64,000 bases of DNA. It comes from Hexactinellida sp. DTS-2022. Taxonomy: Eukaryota > Porifera > Hexactinellida. A program made the position numbers and the translations under genes. Under the pieces are notes generated by a model, which made no database searches, was not told where the DNA came from, and saw nothing but the letters and a program-made list of their open reading frames with translations. Below are positions 12,445 to 23,044 of the stretch, in pieces; position 1 is the first letter of the stretch; each line of letters opens with the position of its first letter. The stretch lies in the NCBI GenBank assembly GCA_028753945.1, contig JAPNXP010000013.1:372001-436000 (forward strand), read 5' to 3'.

Positions 12445-12774
12445 TTACGAACACATTTTCGAACTAATCACTATTTTAGACCTTAGTCTACCCTAATGAC
12501 TCTTCTATTGAGCAGTATTTTATATTTTATATTATATATTATTTTCTTCAGTTTTACTTTGGGGAGGGTTCATACTAAATGGTGTATGACTAAATTTCAC
12601 TTATTATAAGACACCATTCATAAACCCTTAACGCTTAAATTATGTGCACAAAAATTCCGATTTGTATTATTTATCTTTGTGTTGAACTATGTATGTATAA
12701 CTATTTCAGTTTTTACAATTAATTATTCTAATGAGTATTTATTTTGAAATATTAACTTTATAAGTTCCTATATA
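12445..12774. other. Intergenic, nothing recognised
   Basis: AT-rich sequence following the CaMKII-type exon. No exon, RNA gene or repeat copy recognised until the MITE at 12775. Confidence 0.5.
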
Positions 12775-12912
12775 CAATAGAATCTCATAAGTATAAACAC
12801 AGTTAATACTAGTTAATTAATTCCCCTTCTCAATACAAATGATACTTGTTAATACGAATTTCGGAAAAGGCGAACACATTTTGACCTCGTGTTCTTACTA
12901 ACGAGGTTCTGA
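12775..12912. mobile_element. Tigger/pogo-like MITE just upstream of UBE2D-like copy 1
   Basis: The left end caatagaatctcataagt follows TA. The interior contains ccccttctcaatacaaat, ttaatacgaatttcgg and aaggcgaacacattttgac. The right end is tactaacgaggttct. The element ends about 30 bp before the ATG at 12944. Confidence 0.75.
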
Positions 12913-12931
12913 AATTTAATTATCCATATAA

Positions 12932-13393
<462 letters not shown>

Positions 13394-13562
13394 AATTAAA
13401 TATAGATTTATTACAGTTTTTGCTACTACATTTATTACAGCACAAATTTCTGATTTTTTATTTTATCATTTGAGGAGTGTTTTGAAACTTTTGCGCTTTT
13501 CAACGAAAGTGTTATATCAGTTATTTATTGTATACTGAGATTTATTTTGAATTTAAGATAAG

Positions 13563-13608
13563 GCATTTTTGACGGTCCCCTTGTGTTCGTGCTAACGAGG
13601 TTCTACTG
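13563..13608. mobile_element. Tigger/pogo-like MITE right end, truncated
   Basis: Only the terminal approximately 45 bp remains: gacggtccccttgtgttcgt-gctaacgaggttctactg, followed by TA. It lies 40 bp upstream of the copy 2 ATG, so it may have been carried along by tandem duplication of the gene plus its upstream element. Confidence 0.75.
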
Positions 13609-13647
13609 TAGATTGAAATTGAATTATCCTTATAATTGTGTAGTCAG

Positions 13648-14097
13648 ATGGCTTTTAAACGAATAGAAAAGGAGTTACGAGATATACTAGATAACCCAAG
13701 CGAGACGGAGAAAGCAGAACCTTGGGCAGATGATGACATGTTCAAATGGGTTGGGACTATTTATGGGCCGAAGGGATCCCCTTATGAAGAGGGTGTGTTC
13801 TATGTGAGTATAATATTTCCACTGCAATATCCATTTCGGCCTCCTAAAGTACATTTCACTACAAAAGTATTCCATCCCAACATTAACGAAAAGGGACAAA
13901 TTTCCCTACATATATTACATGACTATTGGAGTCCAGCACTCACTATTGCTAAGATACTATCTTCTCTTTCTAGTCTGTTGAGTGACCCTGATCCTTTTGA
14001 TCCTCTTGTCCCGGTAATAGCTAAACTATTCAAAGAAGACAGGTGCAAGTTTAACCAGACTGCCAAAGAGTGGACTCTCAAATACGCTAGTTTTTAG
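13648..14097 (+). CDS. UBE2D-like E2 variant, copy 2, catalytic Cys replaced by Ser
   Basis: A tandem duplicate of copy 1 with the same 149-residue length, and nearly identical DNA over most of the frame and into the 3' flank. The start is the ATG in cagATGGCTTTT at 13648. HPN and WSPALT are kept. The catalytic position reads QISLHIL, with Ser86 encoded by tcc at 13903-13905, and the following aspartate is His. A serine could in principle carry an oxyester, but this is not the normal chemistry of the family. The C-terminus is KEWTLKYASF. It lies 254 bp after copy 1 and 250 bp before copy 3. Confidence 0.85.
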   Translation: MAFKRIEKELRDILDNPSETEKAEPWADDDMFKWVGTIYGPKGSPYEEGVFYVSIIFPLQYPFRPPKVHFTTKVFHPNINEKGQISLHILHDYWSPALTIAKILSSLSSLLSDPDPFDPLVPVIAKLFKEDRCKFNQTAKEWTLKYASF

Positions 14098-14327
14098 AAT
14101 TAAATATAGATTTATTACAGTTTGCTAGAATATATACCGACACAAATTTATGATTTGGTATTATATCATTTGAGGTTGTTTTAAAACTTTTTACGCTTGT
14201 CAAATGCAAGTGTTATATCAGTTATTTATTGTATACTGAGATTTATTTTGAAATTAAACCGTAACTAAAAGCAATGGATAAGAACTACAAGCTATTATTT
14301 AGATAAAACTATCCGTCCTATTGTGTA

Positions 14328-14795
14328 ATGGGGAACCGTGGTAGTCAGATGGCTTTTAAACGAATAAAAAAGGAGTTACGAGATATGCTAGATAACCCAA
14401 GCGAGATGGAGAAAGCAGAACTTTGGGAAGATGATGACATGTTCAGATGGGTTGGGACTATTTATGGGCCGAAGGGATCTCCTTATCAAGAGGGTGTGTT
14501 CTATGTGTGTATAATATTTCCACATCAATATCCATTTCTGCCTCCTAATGTACAATTCACTACAAAAGTATTCCATCCCAACATTAACGAAAGAGGAGAA
14601 ATTAACCTAGATACACTAGGTAACAACTGGAATTCAGGACTCACTGTTGCTAATATACTAACTTCTCTCTCTACTCTTCTAAGAGAACCTAATCCAGAAG
14701 ATGCTCTTGTCCCAGAAATAGCTGAACTATTCAAAGAAGACAGGTGTAAGTATAACCAGACTGCCAAGGAATGGACTCTCGAATACGCTAACTAA
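14328..14795 (+). CDS. UBE2D-like E2 variant, copy 3, catalytic Cys replaced by Asn
   Basis: The third tandem copy. The first ATG (14328) gives seven extra residues (MGNRGSQ) before the conserved MAFKRIKKEL at 14349; which start is used is undecided. HPN is kept (FHPNINERG). The thioester position is Asn (EINLDTL, codon 14604-14606). The SPA E3-contact motif has become NSG (WNSGLTVANIL), so this copy is the most diverged functionally. The frame is intact over 155 codons and ends KEWTLEYAN. No MITE end lies directly before this copy. Confidence 0.85.
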   Translation: MGNRGSQMAFKRIKKELRDMLDNPSEMEKAELWEDDDMFRWVGTIYGPKGSPYQEGVFYVCIIFPHQYPFLPPNVQFTTKVFHPNINERGEINLDTLGNNWNSGLTVANILTSLSTLLREPNPEDALVPEIAELFKEDRCKYNQTAKEWTLEYAN

Positions 14796-14913
14796 CAGAT
14801 TTTATTTCTCGTATTTTAACTGAGTATGTATGTATCTCTGCTACTGACTATATTTGTATAAGGAACATTTATAATTTTATGGATTTTTCAGATATCTAAC
14901 AAATTTAAATCTA

Positions 14914-15070
14914 CAGTAGAACCTCGTTAGTACGAACATGATAAATACGAACACTATTTCAGTCCCCTTCAAAGCCTTTTCAATACAAATAGCATCGGTT
15001 AATACAAATTCCGGCTAAGGCGAACGCATTTTGACGGTCCCCTGGTGTTCATACTAACGAGGTTATACTG
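14914..15070. mobile_element. Tigger/pogo-like MITE, best-preserved copy
   Basis: The terminal repeat CAGTAGAACCTCGTTAGTAC is matched by gtactaacgaggtt-atactg-like bases at the right end, and both ends are flanked by TA. The interior carries ttcagtccccttcaaagcc, ttccggctaaggcgaacgc and gacggtcccctggtgttc. It ends 48 bp before the ATG at 15119. Confidence 0.85.
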
Positions 15071-15118
15071 TAATATGAATTACCCCATTTATTAGTTTAT
15101 CAATATAGCAATACAATA

Positions 15119-17068
15119 ATGCAACAACTAGGGTATATACTACCTCGTTGTACCCGAGTTTTGAGATATTTGTCAACCCAGTCAGCTTATATACCGCAAA
15201 ACCACCAATTTTTCTGGGCAACTGTTCAAGCTAAATTGAACAAGTCCACTCTAGAAGAAATACTCCAGCCTATGGTTGACTATAGAAACACCCATAATAT
15301 GCAAATGCCCTCACTATACTATGACGTATTAATTGATTTATGCAGAGTTGATAGAGAAATCGATTCTGTTCTATCTGATATGATAAAATATCAGTCAAAT
15401 TGTTTTTCTATCCAACGGTTATTAAAAATACCGAATGGAAAGTTAGAAAAAATGCTTCGATTATTAATGGAAAACTATGATTGCAATTCCCTATTGCAGG
15501 CTATACAAACACTAATACAACCTGAGGACCATGTATTATTAGGGATTATTTTGGACTACAGCAAAGGTAAAATTGACTTTGAAATGCTTTCCCGAAAATG
15601 TTTTACTGTTTCGATTCAATCTTTCGATATTTTGTCTCTTCTACTGAAACTTGAGAATTTCGACAAATTCGCTAGTGACTTCAAAAACAAACTTTTGAGC
15701 GATGAAAGTGTCCATTCTTTTGCATTAAATCCCAAATGCAGCGATGCATTGAGAATATTCATATTAGAACAACACATTTCAGTTTATCAACATTCCGAAG
15801 TAGAAATTGGTTTTCAGGATAAAATTTTGCTTATTTTGAATTTTATCGAAGCGAAAAATGAGAGACGATTATCCCAAATTAAGCGTCCATTATACTCGTT
15901 TGGTTTTAAGGTGCTAGCTGACCTTTACGGGGCTTGTTTAAGCAAGAATAACATTGAATTAGCGACGTATGCCTTTAGTATATCACATCACTTGCCATTA
16001 ACTGGGCATTATAATGACAGAACCAGATATTATACTAACCTACTACATCTACAGTCTGTTTTGAAAATGCGACAAGGTGCCTCAACAATTAAAAAAATCT
16101 CTAAAAAAAGTAAAATTGAAAATATTAATTCCATTTTAAGTCACGACCTTATCACTGATCTAACTTCAATGTATTATTTCCCTTCTCCACACCTATTTAT
16201 TTCACACATGCACTACCAAATTGCTAACAATATTGATCCGTTTGACAAGAATATGTTCATACAATTCATTTCCACAACCTCAATTAAGAAAGGCGAAGAA
16301 TTACGTGAGAACTTAACAAAGTGGACTAAATACTACACTGAACAAGATACACTACCAATTGACACTTATTGCAATATGCTATATATTATATTAAACTTTT
16401 CACACCAATTAAAATTCCCACTTACAATCAAACAAGTTACTGATGTCCTACAATGGATGAAACCAGTCCCCAATGTATTAGAAAAAGATAAGAAACAATA
16501 TTCGAAAGCTATAAATTACTTTGATAACCGTGTCAACATCCCTTTTGAAGGAACTCAATGTCCAGTTGAGATACATAATCTTATTTTGTTGGCTTATTCT
16601 AGAATGAATCTTTTCTCTGAAATGAAATCAAAGTATTTAACTATGTGCAGCAAAGATAATCAAGTTGATGCACATACATATTATCTGTTAATTGAATCTG
16701 CGATTAAGGAAGGAATAGGTGACCAATGTAGGTATATTTTCGAAAACTTATGGAAAGATATACTCACATTTCAAAGTATGGGCAATACAACCCCTAATAA
16801 TATTTTAGAGGGCATTGTAACATGCATGTGTATTTGTAGGGAGCATGGTAAAGCCATTGAGTTTATAAAAAATGCATTTAAAGAAGAACGTTCGTTGAAT
16901 GTAACAATGTTCGATGCTTATATTTCCAGCTGTTCTCTATTTAGTGACTTGCTTGCTTTGCAAGATTTGAGAGATTTACTTTTGGAAAACAAAGATATGG
17001 AATATTCAGAAATTATTGACAAATGTTCATTGAAAATTGACGAGTTTCAATCCAAACAGAATCCCTGA
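15119..17068 (+). CDS. Putative mitochondrial helical-repeat (PPR-like) protein, 649 aa
   Basis: A single long exon. The N-terminus is arginine- and serine-rich without acidic residues (MQQLGYILPRCTRVLRYLST), as in a mitochondrial presequence. The rest is predominantly alpha-helical with irregular 30-40 residue helical pairs. The segment VDAHTYYLLIESAIKEG near residue 520 resembles a PPR repeat (x-D-x-x-T-Y-x-x-L-I). Animal mitochondrial PPR proteins (PTCD1-3, LRPPRC, MRPP3) have similarly degenerate repeats, and mitochondrial RNA or ribosome work is the most plausible role. I cannot assign it to one of them. There is no catalytic NYN domain to suggest MRPP3. The start follows a MITE by 48 bp. 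Confidence 0.6.
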   Translation: MQQLGYILPRCTRVLRYLSTQSAYIPQNHQFFWATVQAKLNKSTLEEILQPMVDYRNTHNMQMPSLYYDVLIDLCRVDREIDSVLSDMIKYQSNCFSIQRLLKIPNGKLEKMLRLLMENYDCNSLLQAIQTLIQPEDHVLLGIILDYSKGKIDFEMLSRKCFTVSIQSFDILSLLLKLENFDKFASDFKNKLLSDESVHSFALNPKCSDALRIFILEQHISVYQHSEVEIGFQDKILLILNFIEAKNERRLSQIKRPLYSFGFKVLADLYGACLSKNNIELATYAFSISHHLPLTGHYNDRTRYYTNLLHLQSVLKMRQGASTIKKISKKSKIENINSILSHDLITDLTSMYYFPSPHLFISHMHYQIANNIDPFDKNMFIQFISTTSIKKGEELRENLTKWTKYYTEQDTLPIDTYCNMLYIILNFSHQLKFPLTIKQVTDVLQWMKPVPNVLEKDKKQYSKAINYFDNRVNIPFEGTQCPVEIHNLILLAYSRMNLFSEMKSKYLTMCSKDNQVDAHTYYLLIESAIKEGIGDQCRYIFENLWKDILTFQSMGNTTPNNILEGIVTCMCICREHGKAIEFIKNAFKEERSLNVTMFDAYISSCSLFSDLLALQDLRDLLLENKDMEYSEIIDKCSLKIDEFQSKQNP

Positions 17069-17197
17069 AAAGACAATTATATGGAAATAGTATTCATAAT
17101 CATCTTCGTTTAAATTAATAAATTTCAGTGCTTTAGTATACTAAACAACATAAGGGGGTTTTCAAACGGTATATAACGCTTCAATGCGGTAGCTAAC

Positions 17198-17379
17198 AAG
17201 GAATTATCCAGGAACCCGAGACGCTCCTTTTGGAGCACGATTTTTGGAAAATTTGAATTTAGGAGCATGAAAATTTGGAATCCTCTCCTAACTGTAACAT
17301 TAATCTGTGATTTAGGCGTATTAATATTTGATCAGACCAGGATTAGGTGCGTATTTACAAATGGCTGTATAATACACTG
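17198..17379 (+). mobile_element. 'gagacgctccttttggagc' repeat upstream of GOT2
   Basis: Runs from aaggaattatccaggaaccc to ggctgtataatacactg with the family's internal words (tttaggcgtatt, accaggattagg). It lies 150 bp upstream of the aminotransferase start. Confidence 0.75.
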
Positions 17380-17530
17380 ATCGCCAATGTGTTATAACAT
17401 CCTTTTTGAATTACAAAATGGTAAAAAATCGTTACATAGGAGAGGTGTCTATTTTATATGACTTCGCGTTGCGTGACATTTGTACGCCCCTAAGAGCTAA
17501 TATAATTACCACTAACTAGACAGCTATAAG

Positions 17531-20012
17531 ATGATAAGGTCATTACGTATGCCGGTAATCCGGTCCGTACAAACGCGCTGCTTCTGGTCTGGAGTAGAGA
17601 TGGGTCCGCCCGACAACATATTCGGTCTCGTGGAGGCTTTCAAACGGTCCACACATCCCAATAAGGTAAACCTGGCCATGGGGGCGTATAGAGACGAACA
17701 GGGAAAGCCGTATGTACTTAACTGTGTTAAGAAAGCAGAGAAGATACTGGCACAAAGGGACCTAGATAAGGAGTATGCAGGGATTACGGGGTTTGCTGAT
17801 TTCTGTACCGTGGCAGCTAAGCTTACGTTTGGCGCTAATTCTCTCGCACTGGCAGAGGGGAGAGTAGCCACCACTCAAAGTCTGTCTGGGACAGGGTCTC
17901 TGTCACTGGCGACTGCGTTCTTTGCTAAGTTCTGTAGACACAAGGTTTGTATTGAATAGCTACAGTAGAACCTCGTTTGTAAGGCATAGCTACTTGTTGG
18001 TATTCATGATACCTAATTGCTTTAGTGATATAGTATCTATCATTCTTATGAGCATTGTTGTTGTTATTGTTGTTTGTTTGTTGTTGCTTGTTGTTGCTAT
18101 TGCATGTTGATGACAAATAAGTAAACAATTTAATGAAATTACAAAATGAACTTAGAGATTTGTAATGGCAATTTTTCATACGAATATTTGTTGTTTGTCT
18201 AACTATAATTTGTAACATTAAACTGTCATTAATGAATCAATATACTGTACTTATATTTTATTCTTTTTAGATTGTGTACCATTCCAATCAAACTTGGGGT
18301 AACCATGCGCAGGTGATAAAATCCGCGAGTCTAGAGCCTAAGCCCTACACTTACTACGACAAGAATACGTGCGGATTGGACGCAGGAGGAATGCTGAGAG
18401 ATCTGAGTTCGCTCCCGTCTGGTTCTATTGTACTAATGCAAGCGTCAGCACATAACCCCACTGGGGTAGATCCCAGCGAGCAGGAGTGGAGAGAGATAGC
18501 CAAGGTGAGAATATTCCGATATTCTCTAGTTTATTATTTATTTAATAGGGATATAAAATAAATTACTTGTTTATCATCCCCGTCCGTCCCAAATTTTACC
18601 CCCCGTCCGGATATATTTTATTGTTATTTTATATCATAATCGTACATATATTAGCTATAAACTTGTGTAAAGTACTCCTAATTAATTAATTTTTAATTAG
18701 TCTTGTATTTTAGGCTGTATCAACTCATTTTGAGTTGGTTGGAAAATCAACTCATTTTTGAATGAATTAATAAGTTGGTGCGATCCAATTGAAGGAGTTG
18801 TATGCAAAAAAATAAAAGTTGGTTATCAAAAAATATTTTTTTTGCCACTTAGAATGAATTGATAAAGCCCTGTTAGCCTACGACGAGAATATTTTCCTAC
18901 TTTGTGTAGGTTTTCAAAGAGAAGGGTCATCTCCCGTTTATCGACATGGCGTACCAGGGATTCGCGAGCGGGGATTTGGATAGAGACGCGTTTGGAGTCC
19001 GACATTTTGTGCAGGAAGGCCTACAGCCTGTGGTGACTCAGTCTTGCGCTAAGAACCTAGGATTGTACGGAGAGAGGACGGGAGCGCTTCACATAGTCAC
19101 AGCCTCTAAAGTAAGGATGAACCATGGATACAACTCATACAGTTGATGCTAGTTATAATAATATCGTTTGGGAACTGCATATAATGTTCTTATAACCGGC
19201 ATAAATTATATAGAGTATATGGCAATCGTTTTCCAGTTGAATGTTATAACCAGTGTTCTTATATCCGGCATCTACTGTAGATACAGTGCTATAACAGCCG
19301 CCTAGAATAGGTACACATATGACTTCCCATATTATATTATTAGCAACATGTGTATAGCGATCACCTGTACACAAGGAATTATCCAGGAGTGCGAGACGCT
19401 TCTTTTTGGAGTATGATTATAGGAAAATATTAATTAGGAGCGCGAAATTTGGAATCTTCTCCTATACCGTAACAGTAATTTCTGATTTAGGCGTATGAAA
19501 ATTTGATCAGATTAGGAGCGTATTTACAAATGGATGTATAATATACTGCCTGTACATAATGACCATGTTGCCGTTATTTACATATTCCACTGTATTATAC
19601 TGCTATATAGGAAGAGAGAGATCGCGTGATATCCCAACTGAAGATAATAATCCGTCCCACCTACTCCAACCCTCCCATCCACGGCGCTCGGTTAGCTGTA
19701 GAAGTATGGCGCAACAAAGATCTATACCAGGAATGGCTCGGCGAATTAAAGATAATGGCCGGACGAATTCGTGATATGCGAGGAGCTCTGAAGAAAGGAC
19801 TTGAGCTACACACAACACGGAAATGGCCACATGTAACTAAACAAATTGGAATGTTTTGCTATTCAGGACTTGAGAAAGAACAAATTGCATGCCTACAAGA
19901 AGAACATGGAATCTTCATGACTAAAGACGGGAGAATATCCATGGTATCTCTGTCGAATAATAACATTGAGTATGTAGTGAAGGCAATCGCCAAGGTAATC
20001 AATGAAAAGTAG
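17531..20012 (+). CDS. GOT2: Mitochondrial aspartate aminotransferase, four exons
   Basis: Exons 17531-17944, 18271-18504, 18910-19110 and 19611-20012 all join in phase 0 at GT-AG sites and give 416 residues, close to the usual length of about 430. The enzyme swaps amino groups between aspartate and 2-oxoglutarate with PLP and serves the malate-aspartate shuttle. Residues 1-20 are basic and hydroxylated ([18 protein letters not shown]), a likely matrix presequence. Family landmarks follow: [50 protein letters not shown] and [13 protein letters not shown] with the PLP-binding lysine (about residue 264, codon 19051-19053). Then come [12 protein letters not shown] and [10 protein letters not shown]. 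Exon 4 starts at the acceptor ctatatag, before the in-frame ATG. Introns 1 and 3 hold repeat insertions. The exons are GC-richer than their surroundings. Confidence 0.95.
17963..17982. mobile_element. Tigger/pogo-like MITE left terminal repeat only
   Basis: cagtagaacctcgtttgtaa preceded by TA, in GOT2 intron 1, 18 bp after the splice donor. No right end found. Confidence 0.55.
19170..19277. mobile_element. 'ttataaccggcat' Tigger-like MITE fragment in GOT2 intron 3
   Basis: Shares atgttcttataaccggcata, aattatatagagtatatggc and atccggcatctactg (then TA) with the complete element at 58327-58500. The left terminal repeat is missing. Confidence 0.65.
19373..19550 (+). mobile_element. 'gagacgcttctttttggag' repeat in GOT2 intron 3
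   Basis: Fourth copy of the approximately 180-bp family, from aaggaattatccaggag to tggatgtataatatactg, ending 60 bp before the exon 4 acceptor. Confidence 0.75.
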
Positions 20013-20304
20013 GGAAATCGACTGACTTCATTGTATTCTAAATATTATTATAATGTATCAAAACATTTGTAGTTTGGTCAATAGGATATATTTGTTAATC
20101 TTGTTTGTAATATGAATGAATTTCTTAGATTGTGCAATTACAAAACGAATTAGTTTTATTTACATTTTACAGTAAGATTTTCGTTTGCTAAATATACAAA
20201 CTTTTTATTATGTTCTCAATTTAACAACTTACATACGGTTTGTATTAAGTTTAGTTTGCTAATTATCAAGTCTTATTTGACTGTATTTGTTGCAAATTGC
20301 AACA

Positions 20305-20815
20305 AATTTAGATTGTTTGGAAACTCGATTAGATTCTCTAATAATTAATGTCTCAAGAAAGTCCCCTAAAAAGTTCAAATTCGATGAACAGTCTTCGCCT
20401 GTAAAAGAAGGATTCTCAATCGCTCTTTGTACAGAACTGATTTTAGGCCAAGATATTAATGATTTTTATTTCAAACTTTCGCCTATTTATCATAAATTAC
20501 TTGTTAATTCTAATGAAGAAATAGCTTCACTTTGCCTAAAACTGCAAGAATAGAGGTATTACTGCTGGAAGTGAAATGTTAGAAATTGAAACTCATAGAA
20601 TTCTACAAAATGTAGAAGACGTTGCATTTAACCTTTTCGTTGATAAACATAATCTGTGTTCAAATACGGTGGATAATAACAACAAAATAGCAGACATAGA
20701 CAAGGAAATAGAGGACAATTTAATGCAATTCGAAGGGTTAGTTACAGCTAAAAAGATGTTGGAACAAAAATCTGAAGAATTTAAAAAACACGCGAAGGCC
20801 TTGAGCTACTATTGA
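20305..20815 (+). pseudogene. Coiled-coil gene remnant, frameshifted and without a start
   Basis: Two abutting open segments appear to be one protein. The first reads DCLETRLDSLIINV...NEEIASLCLK and stops at a tag at 20551-20553. The second frame is open from about 20528 (CKNRGITAGSEMLEIETHRI...) and ends FKKHAKALSYY at 20815. A one-base change near 20530 in the run ctaaaactgc would join them into about 170 residues rich in K, E, I, L and N with coiled-coil character. No in-frame ATG opens the first segment. A possible phase-1 acceptor (aacaaatttag) precedes it, but no upstream exon is seen. I do not recognise the family. It could be a pseudogene or a live gene broken by an assembly indel. 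Confidence 0.45.
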
Positions 20816-21082
20816 AGGAATTTCAAATGAAAAATTAAACTAATCAGGCCACCTAATCGCTTTAGCAGATATCAAGTTTTAACAACAAATTGAACAATTT
20901 TAGTTATTAATTAATATAATAAACAAGGCAATTAATTGCCTTTGGTGTAATATGGTTGTTCCATTATTCCCATACTAATTGACAATATTTAGTTTATATT
21001 TTTAATAGTAAACACTCACAATACAACTAAAATCGGCCTAATGCCTTATACTACTACAGGCCTAACTCAGTACAGGACACAG

Positions 21083-21604
21083 TTAGTCCTTTAGAGTTTC
21101 CTTATCGAACATGTATTCACCCAGACCTGTGCCTACACGTTTCAGGTTGGTAATATGTTCTCCCAGTTTCTTTATATCCTCAACTTGTTCATCCAGGTAA
21201 TGAGTCTCTAGGAAGTCACATAAATGCGCGTCGGTATGCGATGACCCAACTTGATGCAGTTTCAATAGAGACTCATTCACAGTCCTTTCGAGCTGTAGGG
21301 AAATCTCCATTGCCTCTAGACAAGACCCCCAACTGTCCTTATTAGGCTTGTTAATGGCCTGTAGTATCACGGTACCACCACGGCTATTCTGATACTTCAT
21401 AAACTTCTGAGCATGCTCCAGTTCCTCACCCGATCGCTTCTTGAAGAACTCATGAAACCCTTGTAGTCCCACGTCATATCTGTCGAAATGGTAAGCCATT
21501 GACAGATATGTGTAGAACGCATAGAGCTCAAGGTTAATCTGTTTATTTATAAACGCCTCGGAATCGGGGTGGTAGTTCTGTCTCACGGGGTAAGCGTCAG
21601 CCAT
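21083..21604 (-). CDS. Ferritin, heavy-chain type, 173 aa
   Basis: A single-exon ferritin with the usual length and four-helix layout. It oxidises Fe(II) and stores it as mineral in a 24-subunit cage. All ferroxidase ligands known from the human H chain are in place: Glu26 and Tyr33 ([10 protein letters not shown]), Glu61 and His64 (EELEHAQKF), Glu106 (LQLERTVN) and Gln140 (DEQVEDI). The N-terminus [20 protein letters not shown] matches animal H chains. There is no secretory or mitochondrial leader, so it is probably cytosolic. The start is the ATG at 21604, which gives the family N-terminus directly. An iron-responsive element lies in the leader 62 nt upstream, so translation is probably repressed by IRP when iron is low. 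Confidence 0.97.
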   Translation of the reverse strand: MADAYPVRQNYHPDSEAFINKQINLELYAFYTYLSMAYHFDRYDVGLQGFHEFFKKRSGEELEHAQKFMKYQNSRGGTVILQAINKPNKDSWGSCLEAMEISLQLERTVNESLLKLHQVGSSHTDAHLCDFLETHYLDEQVEDIKKLGEHITNLKRVGTGLGEYMFDKETLKD

Positions 21605-21665
21605 TGATGCTTAGTATTTAGTATTTTATTTGACGTAAAAAAAGTTTGTAAAAATGGTTCCTTTA

Positions 21666-21695
21666 AATCTGAGTAGTCACTGCTACTGCTTGATT
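21666..21695 (-). promoter_or_regulatory. Iron-responsive element in the ferritin 5' leader
   Basis: On the minus strand the hairpin has hexaloop CAGTGA closed by a perfect 5-bp upper stem (AGTAG/CTACT). An unpaired C lies immediately 5' of that stem. Below it are one G-C pair, a small asymmetric internal loop and a lower stem AATC/GATT. This matches the IRE consensus: loop CAGUGN, five pairs, bulged C. It lies between 62 and 91 nt upstream of the ferritin ATG, the position known for animal ferritin IREs. Confidence 0.88.
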
Positions 21696-22169
21696 GTATT
21701 GGATGTATTAGTCGGGGTGAAGTATACTTACTATACGTTATAACTGTCTTCTATTTATCTGTTTTAAACCACCATAGTACGGTCTATTCTTAGTATCTCA
21801 TTGCTTGTGAATTACGTATAATGAGTTCAGGTAAAATGATATAACACGAGATATGATATCTGATATTCGTCTGTATTAGTGCCACGTGCAAGTATCATTC
21901 TAAGGAATAATACTAATTATGTAGATTATACATTTTATCAGGACACACAAGGTTGAACTCTGTATTAGCGAACTACTCGTAACAAGCACGTCTGTACCTT
22001 ATGACCTTGCAGGCGTATTTGAATAGAGTAGAATTACTGTTACTTCCCACCCAGCATATTTAATCTAATTATTGGTTAATTGGAATTCCAATTAATAAGT
22101 TTTTTAATTAAAATATCTAATTAGTTTGCTGTTGTTTCATCAAGTAATTATGTACGGTAAAGCCTTTTT
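21696..22169. other. Divergent intergenic region between ferritin and HPRT
   Basis: Holds the outward promoters of ferritin (-) and HPRT (+). No TATA box in a convincing place and no repeat copy recognised until 22170. Confidence 0.5.
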
Positions 22170-22327
22170 ATGACACGAACACGGTTAATACGAAATTTTG
22201 CTTAATACGAATTCTATTTCAGTCCCCTTCAAAGCCTTTCAATACAAATAATATTGGTTAATACGAATTCCGGATAAGGCGAAGGCATTTCATGGTCCCT
22301 TGTGTTCGTACTAACGAGGTTATACTG
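22170..22327. mobile_element. Tigger/pogo-like MITE just upstream of HPRT
   Basis: Interior words ttaatacgaaattttgc, ttcagtccccttcaaagcc, ttccggataaggcgaagg and tggtcccttgtgttcgt are in family order. The right end is gtactaacgaggttatactg followed by TA. The left terminal repeat is degraded. The element ends 33 bp before the ATG at 22361. Confidence 0.75.
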
Positions 22328-22360
22328 TACTATTGTGTTGATAACTAGCGTAGTGATAAT

Positions 22361-23044
22361 ATGGCAGAAATTGAATGCCCAGCCAAGAGAAGCCCACACA
22401 TTTCCATATCCGAAACGCAATCGTATCCTCTAGAAACCTTCCTAATACCAGCTCACTACTCAGAGGATTTGTCATACGTCATGATACCACACGGGCTTAT
22501 CATAGACAGATGCGAAAAGCTAGCGTTCGAAATTATCCGCGATTTAACCGGCCCTTTGGTAATGCTCTGTGTGTTAAAAGGTGCGTACCAATTCTACTCA
22601 GATCTAATAGATAAGATCCAATCTCTTAACTGTGTGTACAAGCATAAGAGCTTGCAATTAGACATAGACTTCATTCGTATGAAGAGTTATATTGATGATT
22701 CTAGTAGCGGAGATGTTAAGATTATAGGACATGATAATTTCTCGCGAGTAAAGGGAAAACACGTATTAATCGTAGAAGATATTGTAGATACTGGTGCGAC
22801 TATACTAAAGCTATTCTCGCATATTTCTACTTTTGAGCCTGCTTCTGTTAAAGTAGCTACACTCTTATTGAAGCGTAATCCAGCTAGGAACATTGAGTAT
22901 CAACCTGACTTCATAGGGTTTGATATACCGGATAAATTCATTGTTGGATATGGGCTGGATTACAATGAATACTTCAGGGACTTACCACACATTTGTGTTA
23001 TTAACGATAATGGAAAAGCCAAGTATGCAGCTTCTAACATTTAG
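22361..23044 (+). CDS. HPRT1: Hypoxanthine-guanine phosphoribosyltransferase, 227 aa
   Basis: Purine salvage enzyme: hypoxanthine or guanine plus PRPP gives IMP or GMP. It is similar in length to human HPRT1 (218 aa), with a slightly longer N-terminus. Motifs: HGLIIDR near residue 43, CVLKGAYQFYSDLI (pyrophosphate-binding loop; vertebrates usually have LKGG), DFIRMKSY, the PRPP motif VLIVEDIVDTGAT, VATLLLKR, and the purine pocket PDKFIVGYGLDYNEYFRDLPHICV. The gene is a single exon, whereas vertebrate HPRT1 has many introns. A MITE right end lies 33 bp before the ATG and may supply part of the leader or promoter. Confidence 0.95.
   Translation: MAEIECPAKRSPHISISETQSYPLETFLIPAHYSEDLSYVMIPHGLIIDRCEKLAFEIIRDLTGPLVMLCVLKGAYQFYSDLIDKIQSLNCVYKHKSLQLDIDFIRMKSYIDDSSSGDVKIIGHDNFSRVKGKHVLIVEDIVDTGATILKLFSHISTFEPASVKVATLLLKRNPARNIEYQPDFIGFDIPDKFIVGYGLDYNEYFRDLPHICVINDNGKAKYAASNI

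Noticed and set aside
15119-17068. Naming this gene PTCD3 (mS39) or LRPPRC
   Set aside because: The helical-repeat and presequence character is visible, but no block specific to one of these proteins could be matched.
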